Source: Streptomyces sp. NBC_01296 (GTDB lineage: Bacteria > Actinomycetota > Actinomycetes > Streptomycetales > Streptomycetaceae). From it: DNA of 64,000 nt. A program made the position numbers and the translations under genes. Positions 53,101 to 61,118 of this stretch are shown one piece after another (position 1 is the stretch's first letter; each line of letters begins with the position of its first letter). The notes under the pieces are model-generated. The model had not been told where the DNA came from and made no database searches. It saw only the letters and a program-made list of their open reading frames with translations. The stretch is taken from the NCBI RefSeq assembly GCF_035984415.1, contig NZ_CP130720.1, forward strand, positions 5,890,001 through 5,954,000, written 5' to 3'.

Positions 53101-54291
53101 ATGAAGTCGTACATCGTGGGCGTCGGCATGACGAAGTTCGAGAAGCCGGAGTCGAGGGACTGGCAGTACTGGGACATGGCGAAGGAGGCGGGGACGGCGG
53201 CGCTGGCGGACGCGGGGATCGCGTACGACCAGGTGGAACAGGTGCCGGTGGGGTACTGCTTCCAGGCCTCCACGGCCGGCCAGCGGGCCGCGTACGAACT
53301 GGGGCTGACCGGGGTCCCGGTCTACAACGTGAACAACAACTGCGCGACGGGGTCGACGGCGCTGATGATGGCGCGGCAGTTCGTGGAGGGCGGGATCAGC
53401 GACTGCGTGCTGGCGCTGGGCTTCGAGAAGATGAAGAAGGGGGCGCTGGGCGGCGGCGCCGACGCGGGCTCCGACTTCAAGACCTCTCCGGTCGCCCGGC
53501 ACTACGGGATCATGGCCGCCGGGCACGGGTTCGAGATGTCCCCGCCGACCGCGCAGATCTTCGGGAACGCGGCCCGCGAGCACATGGAGCGGTACGGGAC
53601 CACGGCCGCGCAGCTGGCGGCGGTCGGGGCGAAGAACCACCGGCACTCGGCGAACAACCCGAACGCGCAGTTCCAGGACGTGTACACGGTGGCCGAGATC
53701 CTGGGGGCCAAGCCGATCCACGCGCCGCTGACGAAGCTCCAGTGCTCGCCGACCTCGGACGGGGCGGCGGCCGCGGTGGTGGTGTCCGAGCGGTTCGTCG
53801 TGCGGCACGGGCTGCACGACAAGGCGGTGGAGATCGTCGCGCAGGCGATGACGACGGACATGGAGTCCTCGTTCGCCTCCGGCTCGTGCATCGACGTGGT
53901 CGGCAAGCCGATGACGGAGGCGGCGGGGCGCCAGGTGTTCTCGGCGTCCGGGCTCGGGATCGAGGACGTGGACGTGATCGAGCTGCACGACTGCTTCTCG
54001 ATCAACGAGCTGCTGACGTACGAGGCGCTGGGCATGTGCGGGGAGGGCGCCGCCGGGAAGCTGGTGGAGTCGGGTGCGACCACGTACGGCGGGCGGTGGG
54101 TGGTGAACCCCTCCGGGGGCCTGATCTCGAAGGGCCACCCGCTGGGAGCGACGGGGCTGGCGCAGGCGGCGGAACTGGTCTGGCAGCTACGGGGCCAGGC
54201 CGGCCCCCGCCAGGTCCCGCAGGCCCGGGTCGGCCTGGCCCACAACATAGGCCTGGGCGGAGCGGCGGTGGTGACCCTGCTGCGGCGCTGA
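53101..54291 (+). CDS. Lipid-transfer protein / SCP-x-type thiolase
   Basis: A 396-residue thiolase-fold protein: [36 protein letters not shown] (Cys at the nucleophile position), [20 protein letters not shown] and [20 protein letters not shown]. Such Ltp proteins act in retro-aldol or thiolytic steps of sterol side-chain breakdown; which one applies cannot be read here. It shares the KstR-controlled transcript with the FadE34-like enzyme. The 3' end abuts the decayed toxin gene. Confidence 0.9.
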   Translation: MKSYIVGVGMTKFEKPESRDWQYWDMAKEAGTAALADAGIAYDQVEQVPVGYCFQASTAGQRAAYELGLTGVPVYNVNNNCATGSTALMMARQFVEGGISDCVLALGFEKMKKGALGGGADAGSDFKTSPVARHYGIMAAGHGFEMSPPTAQIFGNAAREHMERYGTTAAQLAAVGAKNHRHSANNPNAQFQDVYTVAEILGAKPIHAPLTKLQCSPTSDGAAAAVVVSERFVVRHGLHDKAVEIVAQAMTTDMESSFASGSCIDVVGKPMTEAAGRQVFSASGLGIEDVDVIELHDCFSINELLTYEALGMCGEGAAGKLVESGATTYGGRWVVNPSGGLISKGHPLGATGLAQAAELVWQLRGQAGPRQVPQARVGLAHNIGLGGAAVVTLLRR

Positions 54292-54292
54292 C

Positions 54293-55290
54293 ACCGGCAG
54301 GGGCCCGCCCGGACGGAACCGCGGATACCTGGGCCAGCCCACGGACACGGCCACCGGCCTCAGTCTGTCCAGCGTCGGGGCTATCGACGGAGTCTTTGGC
54401 GGTGCCAACGAGGCCTGGCTCAACCCGGGCGGCTGGGCCCTCGACAACTGCGTAGACATCTGGAACGGCGACAACGAGACCTTCAACGACTGGACGGGCT
54501 CGGAGGGCGGCGACTTCGAAGTCCCCAACCTCTGGGGCGACAATCCGGCCGCCGAGCTCTCCGGTACCGACCCGAGCTCGGAGAAGTACCAGGAGGGCTT
54601 CTGGACAGGTGTCATCGGCTCGGTGCTCGTAGACGGCGTCGGAGCATTCAAGGCGGTCAAGGCATTCCGTGCGGCCAGGGCAGCAGCAGAGGCAGCCGAA
54701 GGCAGCGCCGCGCCCCTGAAGAAGCTCCTCGATGACGACGTCCCGACCCCGTCAACGAAGGAAACCCCGCACGAAAACGCCCCCGGGGCGGCAGCACCGA
54801 GCGGGCCGGGCGCAGGTACGTCCAAGGCGCCAGCAGGCGAGGGTGGTGCATCCGGGGCTGATTCGTCGGATGGGAGCGGAGTCCTGGAAGCGGCCAGGGA
54901 GCTGGCCGATAAGACCTCGCTGGACAAGAAGAACTTCACGTCTCGGTCTCGTCCGAAGGTCGCTGAGTCACTGGAGCTCGCCAACGGCCGGGTGTACTCG
55001 GCCACCAGCAGCGGCGAGCAGCGTCCGCTTCATCCCTTCGTCCAAGAAGTTCTGGATTCGGTGCCTGCAGGCGACCGGGCACCTGGAACTCACGGAAAGT
55101 GTGGACTGCCGGTCTGTGTCTCACAGGCACTCAATGCTTGCCAGAATCCAATGGGTGGGACGGGTTGCTGCGGTCAAGATCTGCAAAAACGTGACACATA
55201 AGGACCACGGGGGGCGAGTCGGGCCGTGTGACAGCTGCGTGGCCCTTGAGGATGCCTTCGAACTAGACTTCACGACGGTGGGAGGTATGG
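54293..55290 (+). pseudogene. Decayed Rhs-family toxin with YwqJ-like deaminase end
   Basis: A fragment in two frames. From 54314 it reads NRGYLGQPTDTATGLSLSS, the end of an Rhs core whose usual continuation (GARxYDPxxGRF) is deleted, then a linker and LANGRVYSATSSGEQRPLHP with HGKCGLPVCVSQALNA. That frame stops at 55200. A shift near 55130-55170 continues the domain as RVAAVKICKNVTHKDHGG and VGPCDSCVALEDAFELDF. HGKC and PCxxC resemble the zinc motifs of YwqJ-type nucleic-acid deaminases. The 5' part and export signals are missing. The shift position is inferred. Confidence 0.7.
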
Positions 55291-55791
55291 ATGACCCCTT
55301 CCACTTGGACGATGTCGACGGAATCATTGGACTCGCGGACTTTGAGTATCGAATATTCCCCTGCGGTGGTGGAGGAGCTCCGGGCTGCCGGCTGGGAGCC
55401 CGGACGGTCCGTAGACGTAGACGGCTGGGTTGCCCCCCTGGAAGAAGGGGGGCTGGCGGCGCATACCGCGGCACGAGCATTTCTGGCAGAGTTCGGTGGA
55501 CTGCGATTCATGTTCTCGGGGCCGGGTGTCGAGTGCGCCCGGGAGCCGTTCCTGCTCGACCCGTCGGTATGCGAAGGCGAAGAGGAAGTATTCCTTGAGT
55601 GGGGCGAGGAACTGGCTCTGTCTCTTTTCCCGATCGGGGAACGCGCGGAAGGTGTGGCCTTCCTTGCGATCGACGAGCATGGTGCCGTGATTTCGCTGGG
55701 CAGTGGCATTGCCGCGACTTATGGGCAGGCCCCGGGGGCCTTCGAAAAGATGCTGCTTGGCTACGAAGCTGAGGTGCTCGGCCAGGGGTAA
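55291..55791 (+). CDS. SUKH-3 family immunity protein
   Basis: A 166-residue soluble protein. VVEELRAAGWEPGRSVDVDG, AARAFLAEFGGLRFMFSGPG, AREPFLLDPSVCEGEEEVF and LFPIGERAEGVAFLAIDEHG are the SUKH-3 pattern. SUKH proteins neutralise nuclease and deaminase toxins. It starts at ATG 55291 with GGAGG five bases upstream and directly follows the toxin remnant, so it is its antidote or a shield against the same toxin in rivals. Lower GC bias than neighbours suggests transfer. Confidence 0.85.
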   Translation: MTPSTWTMSTESLDSRTLSIEYSPAVVEELRAAGWEPGRSVDVDGWVAPLEEGGLAAHTAARAFLAEFGGLRFMFSGPGVECAREPFLLDPSVCEGEEEVFLEWGEELALSLFPIGERAEGVAFLAIDEHGAVISLGSGIAATYGQAPGAFEKMLLGYEAEVLGQG

Positions 55792-55861
55792 GCCGTGGAG
55801 TGGCCAACAGGCGTGGCCACACAAGCCGAACCCCTCGTCGGACTGAAGCAGCACCGACATT

Positions 55862-55900
55862 GCAGGGCCTCGGGGCTGGTAGGGCCCGAGGCCCTGCTTG
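55862..55900. terminator. Terminator after SUKH-3
   Basis: GCAGGGCCTCGGG (55862-55874) pairs perfectly with CCCGAGGCCCTGC (55885-55897) around a ten-base loop, followed by TTG. Confidence 0.8.
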
Positions 55901-55998
55901 CTCGGCCCCATCTCAACCGATCATGGACGCGCAGGGCGAACAGTGTCCCTGGTCGGGTGACCTTCCGGTGGTATCGAGCGGATCCGGCTCCGCGCCAG

Positions 55999-56424
55999 TC
56001 AGAGCTTCTCGATGTCCTTGTGCACCACGTCGGAGCCGTGGTCGGCGGCCAGCCGCACTTTGAGCGGGTGGCCGGCAGGTGCCTTGATGATCTGGTCGTG
56101 CGACTCGAACAGGCCGGTGCCGTTGCAGGAAGGTTCGCTGGTCAGGTTGGACCAGTCGTTCACGTTGTGCGGGTCGTTCCAGGCCACCCAGGCGCAGTCG
56201 CGCTCGCCGCTGACGATCTCCACCGAGATGATCCTGACCGAGTTCAGCGCGCCGTCGACGCGCTCGTAGGTCACCCTCGCGGTGTTGTGGTGGAGGGCGG
56301 CGGTACCGGCCTCCAGGTCGACCGTGAGGACCGGCCCCGCGGTGTCGGCAGCGGCCGGAGCCGCTCCTGCGGCGAGCGCGGCGGCCACCAGCACGAGAGC
56401 GGCGGGTAGTGCGGATACGCGCAT
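55999..56424 (-). CDS. Small secreted protein of unknown function
   Basis: A 141-residue exported protein. The signal peptide MRVSALPAALVLVAAALAAG ends near APAAADTA. The mature 110 residues are beta-rich with two cysteines (ERDCAWVAWND and EPSCNGTG) and the ending DHGSDVVHKDIEKL. It resembles no family I can name; it is not a subtilisin inhibitor. ATG 56424 has GGAGGA four bases upstream. Confidence 0.75.
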   Translation of the reverse strand: MRVSALPAALVLVAAALAAGAAPAAADTAGPVLTVDLEAGTAALHHNTARVTYERVDGALNSVRIISVEIVSGERDCAWVAWNDPHNVNDWSNLTSEPSCNGTGLFESHDQIIKAPAGHPLKVRLAADHGSDVVHKDIEKL

Positions 56425-56536
56425 GATTCCTCCAGGAAACCAGGTAGCGGGAGGCTCATACTGGTCCGGTACGCGGACCGGCGCTGCGGCGGAACCCGTC
56501 AATTCGGTGGCCGAGAAAGGCCTTCCGCCCGGCCCG

Positions 56537-56962
56537 TCACGGCTCGAACGCCGGGTCCGTGACCGCCTCGCCCGTCACGGCGCGGCGGACGGCGTCGGCC
56601 AGCGCCCCGGGAGGGCCGTCCCGCAGCACCACCCCGGCCGCCCCCGAGGCGAGCGCCCCCTCGACCAGGCCCGGCCGGGCCGACCCGGCCAGCAGCAGCA
56701 CCCGGCACTCCGGGGCCCCGCCGCACACGGCCGCCACCTCCGCGAACACGTCCGGCCGGTCCGCGTCCACCAGCGCCACGGCCGGGCAGGCCGTCAGGGC
56801 CGCCGCGCCCGGGTCCGCACCGGGTGCGACCAGGGCGATCACGTCAAGGTCCGGCTCCAGCCCGAGCAGGACCGCGAGCGCGTCGGCCGACGTGCCCGGA
56901 CCCCCCGCCAGCAGGACCCGCAAAGACCTCGTCGTACGGAAATTCCGGGGCATCTCGTCCAC
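56537..56962 (-). CDS. Stand-alone receiver-like domain protein
   Basis: A 141-residue single domain: SLRVLLAGGPGTSADALAVL, VALVDADRPDVFAEVAAV (phospho-acceptor-position Asp), RVLLLAGSARPGLVEGALAS and GVVLRDGPPGALADAVRRAV follow a NarL-type receiver, but the acidic pair of the first strand is replaced by AGGPG and no output HTH follows. Probably a non-phosphorylated or atypical receiver. It is divergent from the MaoC hydratase operon across 264 bases holding a KstR-type site. Confidence 0.7.
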   Translation of the reverse strand: MDEMPRNFRTTRSLRVLLAGGPGTSADALAVLLGLEPDLDVIALVAPGADPGAAALTACPAVALVDADRPDVFAEVAAVCGGAPECRVLLLAGSARPGLVEGALASGAAGVVLRDGPPGALADAVRRAVTGEAVTDPAFEP

Positions 56963-57089
56963 CCCCGCAGCCTAGGGCCCCGCCCTCGGGTGCTCCGGCA
57001 ACACGCCTCGGCCAAACGGGGTCTGACGCTAGGTCAGGAGTCTTCCCAACTGCTGGGGCGTGCGTTATACATTCCTCACCGCTCGATCC

Positions 57090-57103
57090 TAGAACGCGTT
57101 CTA
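57090..57103 (+). promoter_or_regulatory. KstR-type operator of the hydratase operon
   Basis: TAGAACGCGTTCTA matches the consensus exactly and is itself a perfect palindrome. It is 123 bases upstream of the hydratase start. Confidence 0.88.
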
Positions 57104-57226
57104 GAACCGAACCGGTCCCGCAAACGACCTCGGTGCGGCCGACGGTGCGGACGGCCGCACCGAGGTCTTCCACGCAATGGGAACCGAAGAACCGAACGAA
57201 GAACCGAACAAGGAGCAGCATCCTCA

Positions 57227-58081
57227 ATGCCGATCGATGCCGCCAGGGCCCTCGCCGCGGACCCCCGCCAGGGGAACATCGCCTGGGACCACAAGGACAT
57301 CCAGCTCTACCACCTCGGCCTCGGCGCCGGCCGCCCCGCCACCGACCCCGACGAGCTGCGCTACACCCTCGAGTCCAAACTCCACGTACTCCCCAGCTTC
57401 GCGACCGTCGCCGGCGCCGGGATGGCCATGATGGGCGGCCTCGCCGCCCCCGGGATCGAGGTCAACCTCGCCCACGTCCTGCACGGCGGCCAGTCCATCG
57501 AGCTGCACCGGCCCATCCCCGTCAAGGGCAGCGCCACCTCCTCCGCCAAGGTCGCCGCCCTCTACGACAAGGGCAAGGCCGCCGTGATCGTGCTGCGCAC
57601 CGAGGTCGAGGACGCCGACGGGCCGCTGTGGACGAGCGACGCGCAGATCTTCGTACGCGGAGAGGGCGGGTTCGGCGGCGACCGCGGACCCTCCGTCAAG
57701 ACCGAGCTGCCCGAGCGGGCGCCCGACCGGGTCGAGGAGCGGCACATCCGCGAGGAGCAGGCGCTCCTGTACCGGCTCTCCGGCGACTGGAACCCCCTGC
57801 ATGCCGACCCCGAGTTCGCCAAGCTGGCCGGCTTCGACCGGCCGATCCTGCACGGCCTGTGCTCGTACGGGATGACCCTCAAGGCCGTCGTCGACACGGC
57901 GCTGGGCGGGGACGTCTCGCGGGTCCGCGCCTACCGCACGCGCTTCGCCGGGATCGTCTTCCCGGGCGAGACCCTGCGGATCCGGATGTGGGAGGAGCCG
58001 GGGCAGGTCCGGGTCTCGGTGACCGCAGTCGAACGGGACGACGCGCCGGTCCTCGCCGACACCGTCGTCGAACACGCGTAA
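57227..58081 (+). CDS. MaoC-family double-hotdog enoyl-CoA hydratase (Hsd4B/ChsH-like)
   Basis: A 284-residue 2-enoyl-CoA hydratase. The N-terminal hotdog (NIAWDHKDIQLYHLGLGAG, LHVLPSFATVAGAG) and the C-terminal MaoC hotdog with YRLSGDWNPLHADPEFAKLA, the catalytic Asp/His motif, and FDRPILHGLCSYGM match the peroxisomal type 2 and actinobacterial steroid hydratases. It adds water to the C24 enoyl side chain. ATG 57227 has AAGGAG ten bases upstream. First gene of a three-gene operon. Confidence 0.88.
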   Translation: MPIDAARALAADPRQGNIAWDHKDIQLYHLGLGAGRPATDPDELRYTLESKLHVLPSFATVAGAGMAMMGGLAAPGIEVNLAHVLHGGQSIELHRPIPVKGSATSSAKVAALYDKGKAAVIVLRTEVEDADGPLWTSDAQIFVRGEGGFGGDRGPSVKTELPERAPDRVEERHIREEQALLYRLSGDWNPLHADPEFAKLAGFDRPILHGLCSYGMTLKAVVDTALGGDVSRVRAYRTRFAGIVFPGETLRIRMWEEPGQVRVSVTAVERDDAPVLADTVVEHA

Positions 58082-58115
58082 CGCCCGACCTTCGCGACAC
58101 ACAAGGAGCCGCACC

Positions 58116-59195
58116 GTGCGCGCAGCACTGCAGAGCGAGATAGGCCAGGACAAGCTCGAAGTCGTCGAGGACATGGAGACCGCGGGCTTCGGCCCCGGCA
58201 AGGTCAAGATCCGCATCAAGGCCACCGGCCTGTGCCACTCGGACCTCTCCGCGATGAGCGGCGTGCTGCCGCAGCCCGCACCCTTCATACCCGGCCACGA
58301 GGGCTCGGGCGAGATCGTCGACGTCGGCGACGGGGTCACCACCCACGCCATCGGCGACCGGGTCCTCGTCTGCTGGCTGCCGCCGTGCGGGCACTGCCCC
58401 GCCTGCAAGCGCGGCCAGGGCCACCTGTGCCTGGAGTCCTTCGCGAACGTGGCCACGCCCAACTTCCGCCGCGCGGGCGGCGGGGACATCTTCGGCTTCG
58501 CCGGCACCGGCACCTTCGCCGAGGAGATGGTGGTGCCCGCCGCGTGCGCCATCCCGATCCCCGACGACCTGCCGTACGACATCGCCGCGCTGATCGGCTG
58601 CGGGGTGACCACCGGCCTCGGCGCGGCCATCAACACCGCCAAGGTCGAGGCCGGGTCCTGCGTCGCCGTCATCGGCTGCGGCGGCGTCGGCATCTCCGTC
58701 ATCCAGGGCGCCAAGGTGCAGGGCGCGGCGCAGATCATCGCCGTGGACCCGGTCGCCTCGCGGCGCGAGGCGGCGCTGCGCTTCGGTGCGACAGAAGGGG
58801 TCGCACCGGAGGCCTTCGCCGACGCCAAGAACCGGATCACGGCCGGTGAGGGCTTCGACTACGTCTTCGAGGTCGTCGGCAAGTCCGCGACCACGCAGAC
58901 CGCGTACGAGATGACCCGGCGCGGCGGCTCCGTCGTCGTGGTCGGCGCGGGCGCGCTCGACGACAACTACTCGATCAACATGTTCTCGCTGTTCTTCGAC
59001 GAGAAGAAGATCCTGCCGTCGATGTACGGAGGCGGGGACGTGCTCCGCTCGTACGAGCGCACCATCGCGCTGTGGCGGGCGGGCCGGGTGGACCTGGCGG
59101 GCCTGATCACGCACCGGGTGCACCTCGCCGAGATCAACGACGCCCTCGACCAGATGCGTACGGGTGTCGCCCTGCGCACCTGCATCGAACTCTGA
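58116..59195 (+). CDS. Zinc-dependent alcohol dehydrogenase (class III-like)
   Basis: A 359-residue MDR dehydrogenase. Catalytic zinc: TGLCHSDLSAM, PGHEGSGEIV and IGCGVTTG. Structural zinc: CGHCPACKRGQGHLC with all four cysteines. NAD site: VAVIGCGGVGISVIQGA. The layout is that of long-chain actinobacterial dehydrogenases, some NDMA-linked. In this operon it may oxidise the C26 alcohol or a beta-hydroxy side chain. GTG start with AAGGAG eight bases upstream. Confidence 0.88.
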   Translation: MRAALQSEIGQDKLEVVEDMETAGFGPGKVKIRIKATGLCHSDLSAMSGVLPQPAPFIPGHEGSGEIVDVGDGVTTHAIGDRVLVCWLPPCGHCPACKRGQGHLCLESFANVATPNFRRAGGGDIFGFAGTGTFAEEMVVPAACAIPIPDDLPYDIAALIGCGVTTGLGAAINTAKVEAGSCVAVIGCGGVGISVIQGAKVQGAAQIIAVDPVASRREAALRFGATEGVAPEAFADAKNRITAGEGFDYVFEVVGKSATTQTAYEMTRRGGSVVVVGAGALDDNYSINMFSLFFDEKKILPSMYGGGDVLRSYERTIALWRAGRVDLAGLITHRVHLAEINDALDQMRTGVALRTCIEL

Positions 59196-59209
59196 GAGGA
59201 ATCCGCCAG

Positions 59210-60151
59210 ATGTCACTGCCACTTGAGGGGCTCTGCGCCATCGTCACCGGCGCCGGCCGCGGGCTCGGCCGGGCCGAGGCGATCGAGCTCGCGCGGCTCG
59301 GCGCGAGCGTGGTCGTCAACGACTTCGGCCAGAGCGGACGCGACGGCTCCGGGGAGGCCTCGGCCGCCCCGGCGCAGGAGGTGGCCGCCGAGATCCGCGC
59401 CGCCGGCGGGCAGGCGGTGGCGCACCTCGGCGACGTGGCCGACTTCGCGCAGGCGCGCGAGCTGGTCGAGCTGGCGGTCAGCAGCTTCGGGAAGCTCGAC
59501 ATCCTGGTCAACAACGCGGGCATCCTGCGCGACCGGATGGTCTTCTCCATGTCGGAGGAGGAGTGGGACTCGGTCATCCGGGTCCACCTCAAGGGCCACT
59601 TCAACACCACCCACTTCGCCTCCGTGCACTGGCGCGAACGCTCGAAGGCGGCGGGCGGGCCGGTCTACGGCCGGATCGTCAACACCTCCTCCGAGGCCTT
59701 CCTCGGCGGCTCGGCCGGCCAGCCGAACTACGCGGCGGCCAAGGGCGGCATCGTGGGCCTGACGACCTCGACCGCCCTGGCCCTCGCCAAGTACGGGGTG
59801 ACGGCCAACGCCATCTGCCCGCGCGCCCGGACCCGGATGACGGAGGACGTCTTCGCGGGCTTCCAGGTCCCGGAGGAGGGCAGGCTCGACCCGCTGGCCC
59901 CCGAGCACGTCTCGCCGCTGGTCGGCTACCTGGCCTCGCCGGCCTCGGCGAAGGCCAACGGGCAGCTGTTCGTCGTGCACGGCGGGATCGTGGTCGTGAT
60001 GGAACGCCCGAAGGTGGCCGCGAAGTTCGACACGGGCAAGGAGGCCTTCTCCTACGAGGAGCTGGACGAGCTGCTCACCGCGCACTACGACTCCCGCCCG
60101 GCGAACGAGACGTTCGCCGCGGTGGAGGTCCTGAGCCTCAAGCACGACTAG
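59210..60151 (+). CDS. SDR-family (3R)-hydroxyacyl-CoA dehydrogenase-like protein
   Basis: A 313-residue short-chain dehydrogenase. IVTGAGRGLGRAEAI is the cofactor loop, NNAGILRD the core, and Ser with YAAAKGG the catalytic set. VVVNDFGQSGRDGSG and RTRMTEDVFAGF are typical of the 17beta-HSD type 4 / Hsd4A-like group acting on steroid side-chain CoA esters. It follows the ADH by 14 bases. Its TAG stop shares CTAG with the stop of the convergent HTH gene. Confidence 0.88.
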   Translation: MSLPLEGLCAIVTGAGRGLGRAEAIELARLGASVVVNDFGQSGRDGSGEASAAPAQEVAAEIRAAGGQAVAHLGDVADFAQARELVELAVSSFGKLDILVNNAGILRDRMVFSMSEEEWDSVIRVHLKGHFNTTHFASVHWRERSKAAGGPVYGRIVNTSSEAFLGGSAGQPNYAAAKGGIVGLTTSTALALAKYGVTANAICPRARTRMTEDVFAGFQVPEEGRLDPLAPEHVSPLVGYLASPASAKANGQLFVVHGGIVVVMERPKVAAKFDTGKEAFSYEELDELLTAHYDSRPANETFAAVEVLSLKHD

Positions 60152-60735
60152 TCGGCGGGGCGGAGGGGCCGCTTGTAGTACCGCCACGGGAACCAGCCGG
60201 CGCCGACCGGGATCCAGCCTTCGGATTCCATCCGCCGGTGTCGCGCGAGGGAGGGGAGCGTCACCCGGCAGTGCTCCCAGGGGTGGGTGGACGCTTCCAC
60301 CTCGTGGAAGAAGGGGCCGTAGCCGACCATGTGCCAGCCGTCGCGGCCGGCCTCGTCCAGGGCGGCCATCTCGTTGAACGCGGTCAATCCGCTGAGGGTG
60401 CGGCGCTTCGGGGCGTTCGGTCCCTCGGCGGGCGGCGACGACGAGCCCGCGGTCTTGTCCGAGAAGCGCTGCTGGGCGGCCTGGCGACTCACTCCCAGGA
60501 CGCGGCCCACCGTGTCCCAGCTGTGGCCGGCGGCCCTGGCGCCCTGGACGGCCTCGCGCAGCAGCCGGCTCGCCTCCTCGGCTCCGACGCGCGAGGCGTC
60601 CACCAGGCGCAGGTAGCCGTGTGCGTCGTGCTCGAGCGAGTCGGCCAGTCCGTCGGGCGCGCCGAGGACGGCTGCGGCGATCCCTTCCCGGATCCGGTCC
60701 ATCTCCGCAGGGTGGAGCAGGGGTCCGTCGTTCAT
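60148..60735 (-). CDS. HTH protein with C-terminal conserved domain
   Basis: A 195-residue probable DNA-binding protein. Residues 60-95 form an HTH (SWDTVGRVLGVSRQAAQQRF); the C-terminal part has MAALDEAGRDGWHMVGYGPF and EGWIPVGAGWFPWRYYKRP, a Trp-rich block seen in small actinobacterial proteins. It overlaps the upstream membrane gene by ATGA, so the pair is one operon, presumably controlled through the inverted repeats at 61017-61061. Confidence 0.75.
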   Translation of the reverse strand: MNDGPLLHPAEMDRIREGIAAAVLGAPDGLADSLEHDAHGYLRLVDASRVGAEEASRLLREAVQGARAAGHSWDTVGRVLGVSRQAAQQRFSDKTAGSSSPPAEGPNAPKRRTLSGLTAFNEMAALDEAGRDGWHMVGYGPFFHEVEASTHPWEHCRVTLPSLARHRRMESEGWIPVGAGWFPWRYYKRPLRPAD

Positions 60736-61013
60736 CGGCGCAGTCCCGCAAGGGGTTCGAGGGCGTCGAGGACTTCCTCGTCGCGGCGCATCTGCTCGGC
60801 GTCACGGGCCGCCGTTCGGGCGGCCGGGCCGGCCGTGCAGGCGATGAGTACGAGGCCCAGGACGATCAGGGCGACGGTGGCGGCGGTGCCGAGCCGGTCG
60901 CCGAAAACCACCGCCATGGCGGGCAGGCTCACGGCGAGCGGCAGCGCGGCGGCCATGGGTGCAGCGGTGGGAAAGGCGACCCGGTGCCGGGCCTTTGAAT
61001 TCAAGATCGACAT
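60732..61013 (-). CDS. Small membrane protein cotranscribed with the HTH gene
   Basis: A 93-residue protein with two hydrophobic helices (VAFPTAAPMAAALPLAVSLPAM, TAATVALIVLGLVLIACTAG) and a charged C-terminal coil. No family recognised. Its start codon lies four bases from an inverted repeat, so the transcript leader is short. Confidence 0.75.
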   Translation of the reverse strand: MSILNSKARHRVAFPTAAPMAAALPLAVSLPAMAVVFGDRLGTAATVALIVLGLVLIACTAGPAARTAARDAEQMRRDEEVLDALEPLAGLRR

Positions 61014-61061
61014 GCGTCAAGGAAACCTTGACACGGTCGAGTTGTCAAGAATTCCTTGACA
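60995..61061. promoter_or_regulatory. Cluster of TCAAGG-type inverted repeats
   Basis: TTGAATTCAA (60995-61004), TCAAGGAAACCTTGA (61017-61031) and TGTCAAGAATTCCTTGACA (61043-61061) are related palindromes. They cover the likely promoter of the membrane/HTH operon and lie 58 bases before the ROK gene. Repressor sites are the simplest reading; the HTH protein is the first candidate. Confidence 0.7.
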
Positions 61062-61118
61062 CTCCTTCCGTCTCCCGGAGAGCGGTGCCGGTGCTCCCCG
61101 CTGCGCGAGAATGGTCTG

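Noticed and set aside
51825-54138. Long minus-strand frames opposite the acyl-CoA dehydrogenase and thiolase genes
   Set aside because: They are shadows of strongly recognisable plus-strand enzymes and have no coherent domain.
55999-56424. Streptomyces subtilisin inhibitor
   Set aside because: Size and secretion fit, but the conserved disulfide pattern and reactive-site region are absent.
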